A stretch of 64,000 bases of DNA from Apostichopus japonicus (lineage: Eukaryota > Echinodermata > Holothuroidea > Aspidochirotida > Stichopodidae): positions 43,965,611 to 44,029,610 of the forward strand of contig NC_092576.1 in the NCBI RefSeq assembly GCF_037975245.1, read 5' to 3'. Below, in pieces: positions 25,501-34,365 of this stretch. Below the pieces are notes generated by a model. It was given only the letters and a program-made list of their open reading frames with translations. It did no database searches and was not told the origin of the DNA. The first letter of the stretch is position 1, and each line of letters begins with the position of its first letter. The position numbers were made by a program, and so were the translations under genes.

Positions 25501-28500
25501 CAGTGGTCCTATAGATGGCAGCTTGTATCTTGCCAGTCTTTGCATGAGTACTGTAGATGAAGAATCTCTGATTGACCCATGTGAGACTGTTGCCAGGTGC
25601 CTTGTTGCAGGGGTCTTTGAAGAGATTGCAGCAGAATACCCAGAGATGGTCGATGACAATAATGAGGGAGATGTGTTTGCGCCAGATGAGCTCTACCTTG
25701 ATCTGATTACCTCATACAATAGAATGAATATTCATGAGGACAGGCTGCTAAGTAACGACAGATTGACTATTAATCCAAGTAGATGCAACAAGGTTGATGT
25801 CCTGTTTCCCCAGATAGAAGAGACTGATACGACTGAAGCTTCAGTAGACCTGGTAGGAATCTTCTAAGTTAATCATGATCATCGACTCTGTTCTGATGTT
25901 AGAGTCATTTCAAATTCTTTCTGTCTGTCAGGAAGTATTCACTTGTAACTTTCACCTCTGCCTTCATCTTCTCGTCCATGGTACAGTAGTTTATAAGCTA
26001 TCTGTTCAAGTTCTCAAACTGCCATTATCAACTGTGGTCTGCAAAAGTTGCAAGTATTCACTTGTAATTTGGATGTTGGGCTGTAACTTGAAATGTTTAA
26101 GTGTTGTTTTGGCGTTAAACTTGAATGTCAAACAGATCATAATTTATTAAGACGATGAATATCCTACATGAATGACCAGGCATTCGCACTTAGAGCTACT
26201 TCTTTGGATTACATCATCGATCAATCAATCAATCAGTCAGTATAGGATGAAGCCATCTCTGTCGCAAATCCACCAATTAAAGCATTTCACATTCAAGTAA
26301 CTTAGGTCATCATTATCTTATGAATACTCATAAATTGATTCATAATATTAAAATGAAGGATACAGTGCTCAAATTCTCTAGGATCGGATACCTCATTAAA
26401 AGGAAATTAAAGTGTGAGTCTTAAACAGATATATATATTAAATAGCTTGTATAATGAAGTACTTTATTCAAGCTATCTCCTTGTTGAGATGTATCCAATT
26501 TTGATAGTTTGTTTTGTTATTTAATGCAAGAGTTCATTTAATGGCAATTATTTGTGATGTAATACATCGACTACATCTAGCACTACTTTCTTTGAACTAT
26601 AAAACTGAAGTTGATGACTTGATCAAATAATTTAGCTGTGTATATAAAATACTATTTTATTTCGCTTCATGGTAAGGTCATTAGGTCATCGTCAAACATG
26701 TAATTGAAATGTGGAGGGGTTCGAATCACATCAGTAGAAAAAAAAATGTAAAAGAAAAATGTAGATTGTTGATGTGTTGAATGATGTCACAAATGATTGC
26801 ACAAAGAAATCTCTAAAATTGCATGACTAAATTTTAAAAAAAAAGTACATCTCCTCAATGGACAAAGATATTTTAAAAGCTAGATAGAAATTGGACCATG
26901 CAGTGTATTTCTTTTTAATTGTTCTGCATGGAATCTGATTAGACCATAGTAATCTCTTAAATTCATGGATTATTTTATTACCTTATGTTAATGAAACTTG
27001 AAACTTGTCTTGTGAACATTCATAATTTCATATTTCCACTTATGGATGATAATGCATGAGAAGCTGTCCATCTCTTCAGAGGTCACAGCATCTCCGATTT
27101 TTCTGCAGGTTGTGTCATGTATCAAAAGCTATCATATAATTCCAAGCCCATTGGAAGGTGAGACTAATATGTAACTATCATGTAGAACTCTGTCATCACT
27201 TTCTCATAGAATATTTTCCAGACTGCTGAAAAGGTGGTCAGAGGGGTCCTCCTTGGTGCCTTTATGTACCTGAAGACCACAGAAGAGCTTGCCCACATTC
27301 CCTCCATGTCATCTCTCCATGTGGAGGGTGAATCTGGAACACAGAGATCATCGGCTTCTTCATTTCAGACAACTGATCCTCTGATGGTTGGTAGCCCCTC
27401 CCACTCCATAGGAAAGCAGATAGCTGAGATTGAGTCAGTGACAGAACTGTTGAACCGATTGCCGTCATCAGCTGCAGAACTGCGCCGGTCCTCGATGGCA
27501 GTGACAGGGCTCAAGGCCACTTCCACTTTGAGTTCCCTCGTGACAAATTCAAGGAGCATCACCGATGCAGACACTGATATAGAAGAGGAAGATGAGAGTG
27601 TTCAAGAAGAAATCATTGGGATAGTTGAAAATGAAGTCATCGCCCAGGAGAAGAGCAGAAGTTCCCTTGCAAGCTATGCAAACCTCACTGAAGTCTATAG
27701 GGAAAACCCTGATGGCAGCCTGCTTGTTGAGGGAGGAATCTCTGAAAGGGCTCTGGAAGGACCTTTAAAATCCATGACAGAATCTGTCTTATCAATTGAG
27801 TCCTTGCACATCACAGGATCAGAGGAGAGGGGCAGCACTTCGTCCCTCCAACTTAACAAATCTGCAGCCGAGGAAGATGCAGAGGGTAGTGGCGAGGCAA
27901 CGGGTATCCAGTACCAATCAGTCATACCAGTCTACCATAACAGTTTGGTGGAGATCTCTAATGAGCTCATCAGTCAAAATTTATCCGCTATTTCGAACAA
28001 ACCGGATGTTTGCAGTAAGTTTTCTGTCGCCCATCAGGCCAGTGGGAAGAATTCTTTCAGGAATGTCTTCCGCCCAGACATAACATATTGTGAAAAGTCT
28101 CTTCAGTCCATCAAACGGTCGATCCATCAGCAAAGTGAGGATCTGGGTTTCTTAGAAGAGGAGGAAGAGTTTAGTGAACATTCTTCAAAAGAAAAGCTGA
28201 TCACCGTAGAAGAGACGGAAGGTGTATGCTACCTCCCAAAAGAAAAGGCCTACCAGGTCCATTACGAGTCTCCAACCTCCCAGGCCTCCATAGTGGTAAG
28301 AGAAAACTCAGAGCAAGAGAAGAAGGCACAATCCTGTGAGAGCTCCAACTCATCAGATATCAGTCCAGAGAACAAAAGGGGAAGGCGACGAAAGATGAAG
28401 AAGAGAAAGCATAGGAAGCAATCACATGCAGCCTCCAGTAAGGCATCAAGTTTGGGAGAAACGGTCAACTGTGGCTCGTCATCTGTGAGCACCGCCCGTG

Positions 28501-31500
28501 AAGTTTCCCTTTGTGAACAGCGACCAACATCCAAGCATGGTAAACCCCAGCAAGCCATCATCAAAGCATCCTGTAATTCTGAGGGGAAAGGACACCCATG
28601 GTCTACCGATGGAACAGGTACTTCTGACAAGGCAGTCATTACCTCGCAAGCTTCTTCACAGAAGAAGATGGAGTCTTCGAATAGCAAAGACAGTCTTACA
28701 AGATCTGTCATGGCAGTGATTGAGGGGCTTTTACCGAGTGAAGAAAATTGTCAAGAGGATCTGGAGAAGAGGATTGCTCCTACCTTGTCAGCCTCTTTAG
28801 ATGGATGTGGTGCAAGTCGAGGAAACACAGTAGACGGAAGTGACAGTCAAACTGAACAACAGAGAATCAAGTCGGAAGAGCAGCAGAAATTGTCTGGAGA
28901 AGAAGAGGCTGATGACGGTGCACAAGAAGAAGGTGAAGATTACAAGATTGTTGAAGAAGTGGATTGCAGGACCACCATCATTGATGAGGGGAAAACAGTC
29001 TTAATGGGTCATGAAGAGGAAAGAGAATGGGAGGAGGCAGAAGATGGCAAGTTGAAATTGGCAGAGGGTAACATTCCAACTGTGACTGCTGAAGAGCCAA
29101 CTGAGAATTCTGTACATGAAATATCCATTAAAGCTGGCACAGAAGGAGACACCATCAGTGGAGAGCCAGTAGCAACACCTGACACAAATGAAACACAGGA
29201 TAGATCTGCAACAGAAGTTGTCCTTGATCAACAAATGCCCTCCGTGGGAGAGGATGGGGCACATCTAAATGAGACAGAGGATGTCAAAGATGACCAGACT
29301 GTTGAGCTACTTACAGGTGACTTAAGAGCTGTAGCCCAGTCACCATCCACTTTACTTGAAGCAAAGAAATCTTCCTCAACAACACCATCCAGCTCTCCTG
29401 CTGTGCTGCCACCAAAGACATCATCCTGCAGCAAGGAATCCAAGAGAGCCTCCAGGCATTCCAAAGCATCTATTTCATCCAGTAGAGAAACACCTGTGGC
29501 ATTCAGCAAGGACATCGAAACTACAAAGATCACAGTATCATCGAGTGCCAGCATGCCTATAAAATCATCAAGGGCAGACTCAGTCACTATTTCATCACCC
29601 TACTCTGCCAGCATATCATCAGTCAGGATTCCTGGGAAGTCATCGTCTAGTAAGAGGATTGAATCCGGTACCCACTCACCGTCTGGTACTGTACACCATA
29701 GAAAGACCTCAGTCAGTGTTAGGTCCCCTAAAGTGTCATCTCATAGTGTGTCAGATCAGAAATCATCGTCCAGTGTCAAGCAATGCAAGGTTTCATCAAC
29801 TAGTGTTGGATCCTTTGGGAAGCCATCCTCTAATGTCAAGTCATCACATCATGGAACACATCACCGGTCATCATCCAGTGTCAGAACATCCGATAGATCA
29901 TCAACTAGTGTTGGATCCCATGGGAAGTCATCGTCTAGTGTGAGGTCTCATCACAAAACGACTGAGAGGACATCTAGTTTTGCAATTCCGGAAGCATCTT
30001 CTACAAGTGTTGGCTCCCATAGAAAGTCATCAACGAGTGTGAAGTCATCATCTCACCATGGAACCCATAAGATGTCATCATCCAATGTGCAATCACCAGA
30101 TGCATCTAAAACAAGTGTTGGCTCCCATAGAAAGTCATCCACGAGTGTGAAGTCATCATCTCACCATGGTACCCATAGGAAGTCGTCATCCAATGTGCAA
30201 TCACCAGAAGCATCTACTACAAGTGTTGGCTCCCATAGAAAGTCATCCAAAAGTGTAAAGTCATCATCACATCATGGAACCCATAAGATGTCATCATCCA
30301 ATGTGCAAACACCAGATGCATCTACTACAAGTGTTGGCTCCCATAGAAAGTCATCCACGAGTGTGAAGTCATCATCTCATCATGGGACCCATAAGATGTC
30401 ATCATCCAATGTGCAATCACCAAAAGCATCTACTACAAGTGTTGGCTCCCATAGAAAGTCATCCAAAAGTGTGGAGTCATCATCACATCATGGAACCCAT
30501 AAGATGTCATCATCCAATGTGCAAACACCAGATGCATCTACTACAAGTGTTGGCTCCCATAGAAAGTCATCCACGAGTGTGAAGTCATCATCTCACCATG
30601 GTACCCATAGGAAGTCGTCATCCAACCTTGGAACTCCGGATGGGATGTCAGCAAGTGTTGAAACACAAAAGATGTCATCCTCCAATATCAGATCATCAAG
30701 AACATCTATATCTCATCAACACAAGAGGTCATCGGCCAATGTTGATGCCCCAAACAAATCCTCAACAAGTGTTGGATATCATAAGAATTTGTCATCATCA
30801 TCTTGTTCATCGAGGAAATCCGCATCAAAACATTCCTCGGATAAGAAATCAGTCTCCAGTGAACTCAAAGATCAACAGTTAGAGCAGATTGGGTCCAGCA
30901 ATGAGATCTGCTCTGATGTAACATCATCGGTCCACGTTGGCGAGAGAGCCTCATACCCCGAATGCATTTCAAGTGCTACCGTAAAGCTAGCATCCAGGAA
31001 CCATGAAGAGTTTAGATCTAGCCCTTCTTTACCATCTGAGGTTACCACAGCAGGTTCAGGGGCTCATTCTAGGACCGCGTCATCAAGAAGATCTTCCTCC
31101 ACACACCAGCGCAGGATTCCTCATCTGGATGAAGACCAAATGACGAAGGAGAAAGAGGGCGCACCCCCGACCAAGAGCGTAACATCTGTAGAGGGAAAGA
31201 AATCATCTGATCATGCTGACGTAAGACCTTCTAGGGAAAAGAGATCATTCCATGAAGAGTCAGCCGTTAGGATCAATTCATCCACAAAGACAACAGTGAC
31301 AGAAGTTCCTTCCAAACAGAAAACTGTTCCACAAAATTCCAATCAAGATATCTCCACGGAAGCTGTTCTTGAGGAGGACCAAAATAAAGTGTCTAACAGC
31401 TCATTAGCAAAGTTGTCCAGTGAAGATAAAGCCTCAGAGAAGGATGATATCAAACCGTTCGATTCTGAAAATCCTGAAGACTCATCCATGAATCTGAAAC

Positions 31501-33123
31501 CAGCCAACCGACAGGCTGGTTCAGAAATGACGATGGTAGCTCCGCATGAGGGAACAAATGACAAGGTCGGTTCTCTCTCCAATCCAGAGGTCAACAGATC
31601 TTCACAACACAGGAAGATACCCATCTCCTCAAAGACCTCTTCATTTGTCTACATCAGCTTGTCTGAATTACCAGCAAAGAGCAACCAAACAGAAGAGTTG
31701 GCCCAGCTACCACAGAGAGATGAAAGCGACGATTGTCTGTCATCTTTTGTTGTCATTAATATGGATGAGATGATGGAGAAGGAGGAGGAAACAGAATCAA
31801 TGGAGAATTTTGAAAGTCAGGGCAATATAAAGTCAGAAACATCATCACAGCAGATGCCACAGTGTGCTTCCCCAGTGTTATCACAACATGCTTCACATCA
31901 CACATCCAAGCATGCTTCACCAGTAGTGTCACAACCTGGTTCACCAGTAGCATCAAGGAACGTTACACCAGTAGCGTCACAACATGCGTCGCAAGGCTCA
32001 TCCAAGCGTGCATCGCCATTGTCATCACAACCTGGTTCACCTGTAACATCAAAGAATGCTTCACCAGTAGCATCACAACATGCATCACAAGGCTCATCAA
32101 TGCATGCATCCCCATTGTCATCACAACGTGCTTCACCTGTAGCATCACAGCATGCATCACAAAAGTCATCAGGGTATTCTTCGCCAGTGGTTTCCCACCG
32201 TTCATCAGAACAAACGTTCAAAGCTCCTTCAGCGACCGAGACGGAAGATGGCATCGCTGTGGAGCCACCCAATCAAGCGGCTGATTCACAATCAAGGAAA
32301 GAGTCTAAATTGTCATCCATCTTCTCATTCTTCAAGAGAGGATCGGTGACCCGAAGCAGATCAGAGGTTGCGAGTCCCAGTGCTAGAGACGTCAACGTTG
32401 CCAAGAGGTCTGCCTCAGAGGGGGTGAAGATAAGCCATGCCAACTCTCTATCTACAGCCGATGTTCAGACCGGTCCTGTGATAGACAAGGTAATTCTGTT
32501 TTTTCTCATCTGTGTCAAAATGTTTCTTCAAACTGATGTGTAAAGTTTGGTTTCTCATTCACATCTTCCTGCAGGATAGACCATTCGTGTTGTACTTTGC
32601 CATACACACTGGTGTTACCTTGATGATTGTAGACTTTGTGAAGCTCAGCTTGGTTTAGATGCTTTAGCTATGCGCTGTTACACTCCCCCCCCCCCAACTG
32701 AAAGATTTCTGCAACCCATAAACCATCTTACACCGGCCACCACCATGACACAGCACAAAACGTGACTGTGGTCATCAAAGGGATTTTTCCTGATAAATAG
32801 GACAAGAGATATATATATGTAAATGAATTAATTCTGAAGTAGAATTTGAGGTTATTTGTTGTAGCCATCATCCTCTCCTGCTCATTAGCCTACATTTAAC
32901 TTATGAATTAATTTCGATACTTTCAGGATGCTGCATCTAAGACGCTTTCAGAGACTGATCCGAGACACCTCCAATCTACCACTGATAAACCTCCATCAGG
33001 TAAACTCAATAATTGCTATATGTAATATAATAATAATAATAATAAATGAACTTATAAAGCGCTTAAATCTACGAAGTATTCAATAGCGCTGTACAACCCT
33101 AACAGAATGTTTAATAGAATATA

Positions 33124-33160
<37 letters not shown>

Positions 33161-34365
33161 ATATATATATATATATGTGTGTCTGTATATATATGTATTT
33201 TGTGGTTTATCAAACACCACCTGTGCTGTGCTATAAAATTACAAGCTATAATATCCCTCTTAGATTATATAGGTGAGAGATAAATCAAAATCTGTTGGAA
33301 CTGCATGCAATTATATACTGTAGATCACTATGCAGGGAGGTATCTCCAGCAGCCTCTAACCACAAGAGATGATGAGTGATGTGGGGAAAGAATATTGTGA
33401 GAGATGGTGTAATCTATCTAGGATAAGTAATTCAGGCTGGTTGAAATTAACCCACAGAGATGATGGGTGGTTCATGAGGGCTGCTGGACAAGAATTTATA
33501 CGATGAGATGTATGTATTTTAACAATCCTTGATGCATGGGAACTATGTCGGGGGTCAGTGCCTCCAGGAAGATCGATTTTACAAGTTCTTGCTTGACTGG
33601 TAAAACGTGGAGTTTAACTGACCAAGGCCTGTAACTGATGTACAAATTTGTTACGTAATATTGACCTTATTAGCTCTTATAACCAATCGATCTGAATGAT
33701 AGAGTAGATACATGTCATTGTGTTTTATATGTGTCTTTGGTATATCCTTGCATGTGTTTGAATATTTACAATATGGGTATCTGTATTGCACAGGTTAATT
33801 ACATGTAGTCTCAAAGTCTGGAAGCAAATTTATGGTTTACCCCCTCAAATCAGTCACACTTCCCACAACTCTACCATCCCCTCCCTCCCTCTCCCTCCCC
33901 ATCCTAAGTGGTCCAGATTGAACCCTTCTCTGGTGCATCTCTGGGATGCATACTTTATACTGCTTGATGCATGCCAAAACAAAAGCAGAATGTTTTCCTA
34001 GGATTCTACGACGTTCTGTCGATGCTACTAGAACATACCCCTACTTCAGAGTTTTCTTATCATTCACTTCAGGTAAAAGTTCCAGTTCTGTGCTGAACAT
34101 CAGACCATCCAGAGAGAGTCATTCCACAGAACATAACCAAGGAGGGACTGGACCACCAGGAAAGGAGACTTCCTCAGCTGGTGGAACTCTGACAAAGACA
34201 CCCTCATCTCACAGTCGAACCTCTACATCCAGCCAGCACTCCGCCTCCCGCAAAACTTCCTCCGGCAGTGGGAAGTCCTCCTCATCTAGTCAAAAATCCT
34301 GTCTCTCTGGCAAGCATTCCAGGAAATCTAGTCGAGCATCTGCCTACATCGTCGAGGGCGAATAA
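7389..34365 (+). CDS. FSIP2-like: FSIP2-like sperm flagellar protein (whole gene, spliced)
   Basis: Exons by splice signal and phase: 7389-7589, 8486-8644, 10532-10621, 11401-11534, 12383-12524, 12770-12880, 14226-14373, 14878-15020, 20284-20350 (uncertain), 23421-23575, 24086-24160, 24567-24663, 25371-25852, 27222-32489, 32927-32999, 34073-34365. The sum is 2,545 codons plus TAA. Without the uncertain exon, and with the alternative donor at 15015, it is 2,521. The N terminus (about residues 50-150) carries FSIP2-type features: an LPMLYAPSGTITLFTTGLCEK segment, then the hallmark EYKSLHDPHL, then TVRRLIKQGFIT and an EEFNIYHQYL block. Residues about 150-380 are charged, coiled-coil-like, rich in R/K/E/Q. 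The C-terminal two thirds are low-complexity, S/H/K-rich. Vertebrate FSIP2, named for interaction with AKAP4 in the fibrous sheath, is far longer; the large C-terminal domain is not seen here. The start ATG at 7389 has a strong context (gccATGg). Orthology is judged from remembered motifs. Confidence 0.62.
8486..8644 (+). CDS. FSIP2-like: FSIP2-like exon 2 with the YKSLHDPHL motif
   Basis: The exon has 53 codons, phase 0 to 0. The acceptor follows a long T tract and TGTGTAG; the donor is AAG|GTCAGT. It contains the EYKSLHDPHL block, the most diagnostic FSIP2-family segment in the gene, then an RRLIKQGFITPELK stretch. Confidence 0.75.
10532..10621 (+). CDS. FSIP2-like: FSIP2-like exon 3
   Basis: The exon has 30 codons, phase 0 to 0, with acceptor GCTTGCAG and donor CAG|GTAAGG. 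The peptide VKCSLEEFNIYHQYLKKMRL continues the FSIP2-type N-terminal domain; the family has a similar L-x-E-(L/F)-N-x-Y-x-Q-Y-L segment. Confidence 0.7.
11401..11534 (+). CDS. FSIP2-like: FSIP2-like exon 4, charged coiled-coil
   Basis: It runs from TATGTAG|ATGGACC to AGAG|GTCAGA, 134 nt, phase 0 in and 2 out. The peptide is dominated by K, R and E (KLKERRSLSERDKRGKEARE) and is predicted to be helical. Confidence 0.65.
12383..12524 (+). CDS. FSIP2-like: FSIP2-like exon 5, charged coiled-coil
   Basis: The exon is 142 nt. It needs 2 bases from the previous exon and ends in phase 0 at GAG|GTAAAT. Only this frame is open: it reads LLRYLEQDELKRVKLLNERR and onward to IASDFE. The other frames hit stops, which supports the phase chain. 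Confidence 0.65.
12770..12880 (+). CDS. FSIP2-like: FSIP2-like exon 6, charged coiled-coil
   Basis: The exon has 37 codons, phase 0 to 0, with acceptor TTTCCAAG and donor AAG|GTAAAG. It is rich in E/R/K (CTRRLAEQREMKKREREKK). A 12-bp minisatellite begins about 50 bp after its donor. Confidence 0.62.
12925..13455. repeat. 12-bp minisatellite (CCATCCTCTTGT)n in an FSIP2-like intron
   Basis: About 44 units of a 12-nt motif with variants (CTTCTC, CCTGCC, CTTTTC), broken once near 13117-13127. Because 12 is a multiple of 3, both strands stay open for 100-217 codons, giving L-S-I-L peptides on + and M-D-K-R peptides on -. These are repeat artefacts, not genes. Confidence 0.85.
14226..14373 (+). 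CDS. FSIP2-like: FSIP2-like exon 7
   Basis: The exon is 148 nt, phase 0 in and 1 out, with acceptor ATTTCCAG and donor CAAG|GTAGGT. It encodes a basic helical segment (HWSKHEMLRRQQMKAQAIKD, then KKEKQLQIVRRKEM). Confidence 0.65.
14878..15020 (+). CDS. FSIP2-like: FSIP2-like exon 8
   Basis: It is in phase 1 after CACTTACAG and reads VFLKICNKRANQRQEKESQI, then LSAKLRRVSDKFERRKNL. Two donors sit five bases apart: TCAG|GTCAGG (end 15015, phase 1) and CAG|GTGAAG (end 15020, phase 0). The first joins in frame to 23421, the second to 20284. Either gives an open product. Confidence 0.62.
15053..15700 (+). repeat. Left subterminal tandem array of a large intronic transposon
   Basis: This is a GC-rich array built on a 26-27-nt unit (core GGCGACTTCGCCGGAGAGGG). 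It has a higher-order repeat of about 150 bp that includes TTTTCACATGCAAATGAGG three times (octamer ATGCAAAT at 15159, 15335 and 15485). The inner units resemble, in inverted orientation, those at 22200-22850. GCGCAGTCGCTGCGACTTC at 15131-15149 recurs inverted at 22816-22834. The open frames across it are repeat artefacts. Confidence 0.7.
16218..16480 (-). CDS. Candidate C-terminal exon with a BEN-like domain
   Basis: The minus-strand frame is open to a stop at 16218. It includes RHHIWRDLATAMLPYQLLGI, then a segment with SEAFLVKKMMDGFFEPQDMS and a later LFPLQMEAIRC block. The order (helix, (F)F-x-x-x-(D/E)-(L/M), then L-x-x-x-x-x-x-I-R) resembles the BEN domain, a DNA-binding fold also common in transposon proteins. 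To join the upstream exon at 17630 in phase 1, the acceptor would be GAG at 16481-16483, just downstream of a better-looking TTTTAG whose frames stop. The call is tentative; the + strand is also open here. Confidence 0.3.
17630..17726 (-). CDS. Candidate first exon of a minus-strand gene nested in the intron
   Basis: ATG at 17726 begins MDDEGQISLAFGGKFRAFYT and stays open for 32 codons to a consensus donor G|GTAAGT at 17629. The composition looks protein-like and the donor is strong. I do not recognise the protein. It may belong with 16218-16480 as one gene, possibly carried by the intronic transposon. Confidence 0.35.
17740..18710. other. Intronic stretch, nothing supported
   Basis: AT-rich sequence upstream of the candidate minus-strand exon. 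If that exon is real this stretch would hold its promoter; an AAGATGGC motif lies near 17792. The antiparallel frame at 18118-18348 has no coding signs. Confidence 0.4.
18715..18764. repeat. (GT)n microsatellite
   Basis: A GT-rich simple repeat immediately left of the 304-bp tandem repeat. Confidence 0.85.
18774..19527. repeat. Tandem repeat, ~304-bp unit, ~2.5 copies
   Basis: The unit starts at CTTGAAATTAGG at 18774, 19078 and 19379 (periods 304 and about 301). It includes repeated AATGAGTGGGCGGGGCTTAG and TTCATGAGGGGCGGGGC boxes. Copies are nearly identical, so the array is young. No coding role is seen. Confidence 0.85.
19537..19602 (-). repeat. tRNA-derived SINE fragment
   Basis: On the minus strand a perfect Pol III B box (GGTTCGACTCC) is followed by TGGCCGGGTCAT. 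The same tail follows the B box in the SINE at 35181-35477. The A-box half is degraded. Confidence 0.6.
20284..20350 (+). CDS. Uncertain exon 9 of the FSIP2-like gene (or 5' exon of the transposon)
   Basis: The exon is 67 nt between a strong acceptor (TTTTTTCCCTGTAG) and a strong donor (ATTG|GTGAGT). Read in phase 0 it is open (IYSQKSTTRNELTANYFQQT) and leaves phase 1, which exactly matches the exon at 23421. It lies inside the proposed transposon. It could instead be a leader exon of the transposase, whose next acceptor would be at about 20687. Confidence 0.4.
20790..21640 (+). pseudogene. Degenerate CACTA/EnSpm-like transposase fragment
   Basis: An acidic frame at 20790-21131 is followed, in another frame, by a segment from about 21226. 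That segment contains METHSAIGSLYKFKNYFEKA, then a cysteine pair in KYYYCGSCFSSVEDGQTNV, a break near 21380, and NVTLEPQIQNLFQHPGFVDK followed by IQHRF. The order (SLYxxKxxF, Cys-rich knuckle, LPxxxQIxxLF..GFxxxxQxRF) matches the N-terminal part of animal CACTA-like transposases as I remember them. Frame changes and a stop make it non-functional. No catalytic DDE region is seen. Confidence 0.45.
22200..22859 (-). repeat. Right subterminal array, 61-bp tandem repeat
   Basis: The core GACTGGTTGCAACAAGAAGG recurs at 61-bp spacing (22268, 22329, 22390, 22451 and on to about 22640). It then degrades into many short inverted GCGAAGTCGC-type motifs up to 22850. On the minus strand the units read ACTTCGCAGGAAAGG, also a sub-motif of the 15053-15700 array, so the two arrays face each other. 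Confidence 0.75.
23421..23575 (+). CDS. FSIP2-like: FSIP2-like exon 10
   Basis: It enters in phase 1 after ATAATTTAAG and ends AAA|GTAAGT in phase 0. It encodes GERQGMFPPIKNKGIKTTGF, then MWGIESVLQDSSLSDDLCNY. Confidence 0.6.
24086..24160 (+). CDS. FSIP2-like: FSIP2-like exon 11
   Basis: The exon has 25 codons, phase 0, with acceptor TTTCACAG. It encodes ANGWLNSLAENLLDISHFVE and onward to DSGE. The donor GAG|GTGGAA is weak but keeps phase; a better-looking GAAT|GTATGT four bases on would break it. Confidence 0.5.
24567..24663 (+). CDS. FSIP2-like: FSIP2-like exon 12
   Basis: The exon is 97 nt, phase 0 in and 1 out, with acceptor TCTTCCAG and donor CAAG|GTATTG. It is serine/threonine-rich (TKSQSSVTSSSARTSSTFLP). 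Confidence 0.62.
24963..25258. repeat. GAGT/GAAT tetranucleotide microsatellite
   Basis: A long (GAGT)n core at about 25027-25127, flanked by GAAT and CAGT variants. It lies in the intron about 110 bp before the exon at 25371. Confidence 0.9.
25371..25852 (+). CDS. FSIP2-like: FSIP2-like exon 13 with a predicted RII-binding-like helix
   Basis: The exon is 482 nt, phase 1 in and 0 out, with acceptor TATACTTCAG and donor CTG|GTAGGA. It is acidic overall. Near 25583-25639 it encodes ETVARCLVAGVFEEIAAEY. The hydrophobic spacing (LV-xx-VF-xx-I) mirrors the amphipathic PKA-RII-binding helix of AKAPs. Confidence 0.68.
25860..27221. other. Intron, no feature supported
   Basis: AT-rich intron between exons 13 and 14. 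A B-box-like GGTTCGAATC near 26719 lacks a matching A box, so no tRNA or clear SINE is called. The frame at 25875-26150 has no splice or domain support. Confidence 0.5.
27222..32489 (+). CDS. FSIP2-like: FSIP2-like giant serine-rich exon 14
   Basis: The exon has 5,268 nt (1,756 codons), phase 0 on both sides, with acceptor TATTTTCCAG and donor AAG|GTAATT. It starts TAEKVVRGVLLGAFMYLKTT, a second hydrophobic helix. An acidic/serine region, a basic patch (KRGRRRKMKKRKHRKQ) and an S/H/K-rich half follow. That half holds the 108-bp tandem repeat (about residues 1594-1811) and an S-Q-H-A-S-P-V repeat (about 2215-2328). Compositional bias predicts a disordered protein. It could be extended past 32489 only by intron retention, to a stop at about 32541. 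Confidence 0.75.
29998..30650 (+). repeat. Coding minisatellite, 108-bp (36-aa) unit, six copies
   Basis: GGCTCCCATAGAAAGTCATC recurs at 30012, 30120, 30228, 30336, 30444 and 30552, exactly 108 bp apart. Each unit encodes SVGSHRKSST, then SVKSSSHHGTH, a (K/R)(M/K)SSSNVQ segment and a (P)(D/E/K)AS(T) end. The period preserves frame. Degenerate units extend outwards on both sides, from about 29700 to 30800. Confidence 0.92.
31860..32200 (+). repeat. Coding SQHAS / ASPV repeat
   Basis: Short imperfect repeats encode variants of SPVxSQHAS, SSKxASPLSSQ and SPVASQ. This second low-complexity block lies near the 3' end of exon 14. On the minus strand it also stays open, which is a repeat artefact. 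Confidence 0.75.
32927..32999 (+). CDS. FSIP2-like: FSIP2-like exon 15
   Basis: The exon is 73 nt, phase 0 in and 1 out, with acceptor ACTTTCAG and donor CAG|GTAAAC. It encodes DAASKTLSETDPRHLQSTTD and KPPS. It is too short to recognise alone and rests on phase and splice sites. Confidence 0.6.
33024..33100 (-). repeat. Retroposon 3' tail with (ATT)n
   Basis: On the minus strand a GCGCTTTATAAGTTCATTTA segment ends in (ATT)n. The layout is the same as in the tails at 47549-47634 and 53919-54000, so this is a LINE-mobilised retroposon end. Confidence 0.5.
33122..33194. repeat. (TA)n microsatellite
   Basis: A dinucleotide tract in the last FSIP2-like intron. The rest of that intron, to 34072, shows nothing else supported. 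Confidence 0.85.
34073..34365 (+). CDS. FSIP2-like: FSIP2-like last exon (stop codon)
   Basis: It enters in phase 1 after ATTCACTTCAG and ends GGCGAATAA. It is S/T/K-rich (SGSGKSSSSSQKSCLSGKHS), consistent with the serine-rich body. The open frame continues upstream of the acceptor, but that part is intron-like. Confidence 0.7.

Noticed and set aside
26690-26740. Another Pol III element (GGTTCGAATC)
   Set aside because: The B-box-like match is isolated; no A box or acceptor-stem pairing was seen.
27234-27236. GTG as the start of the 1,769-codon frame
   Set aside because: The frame is open upstream to a good acceptor at 27221, and the previous exon ends in the matching phase; GTG starts are not expected in an animal nuclear gene.
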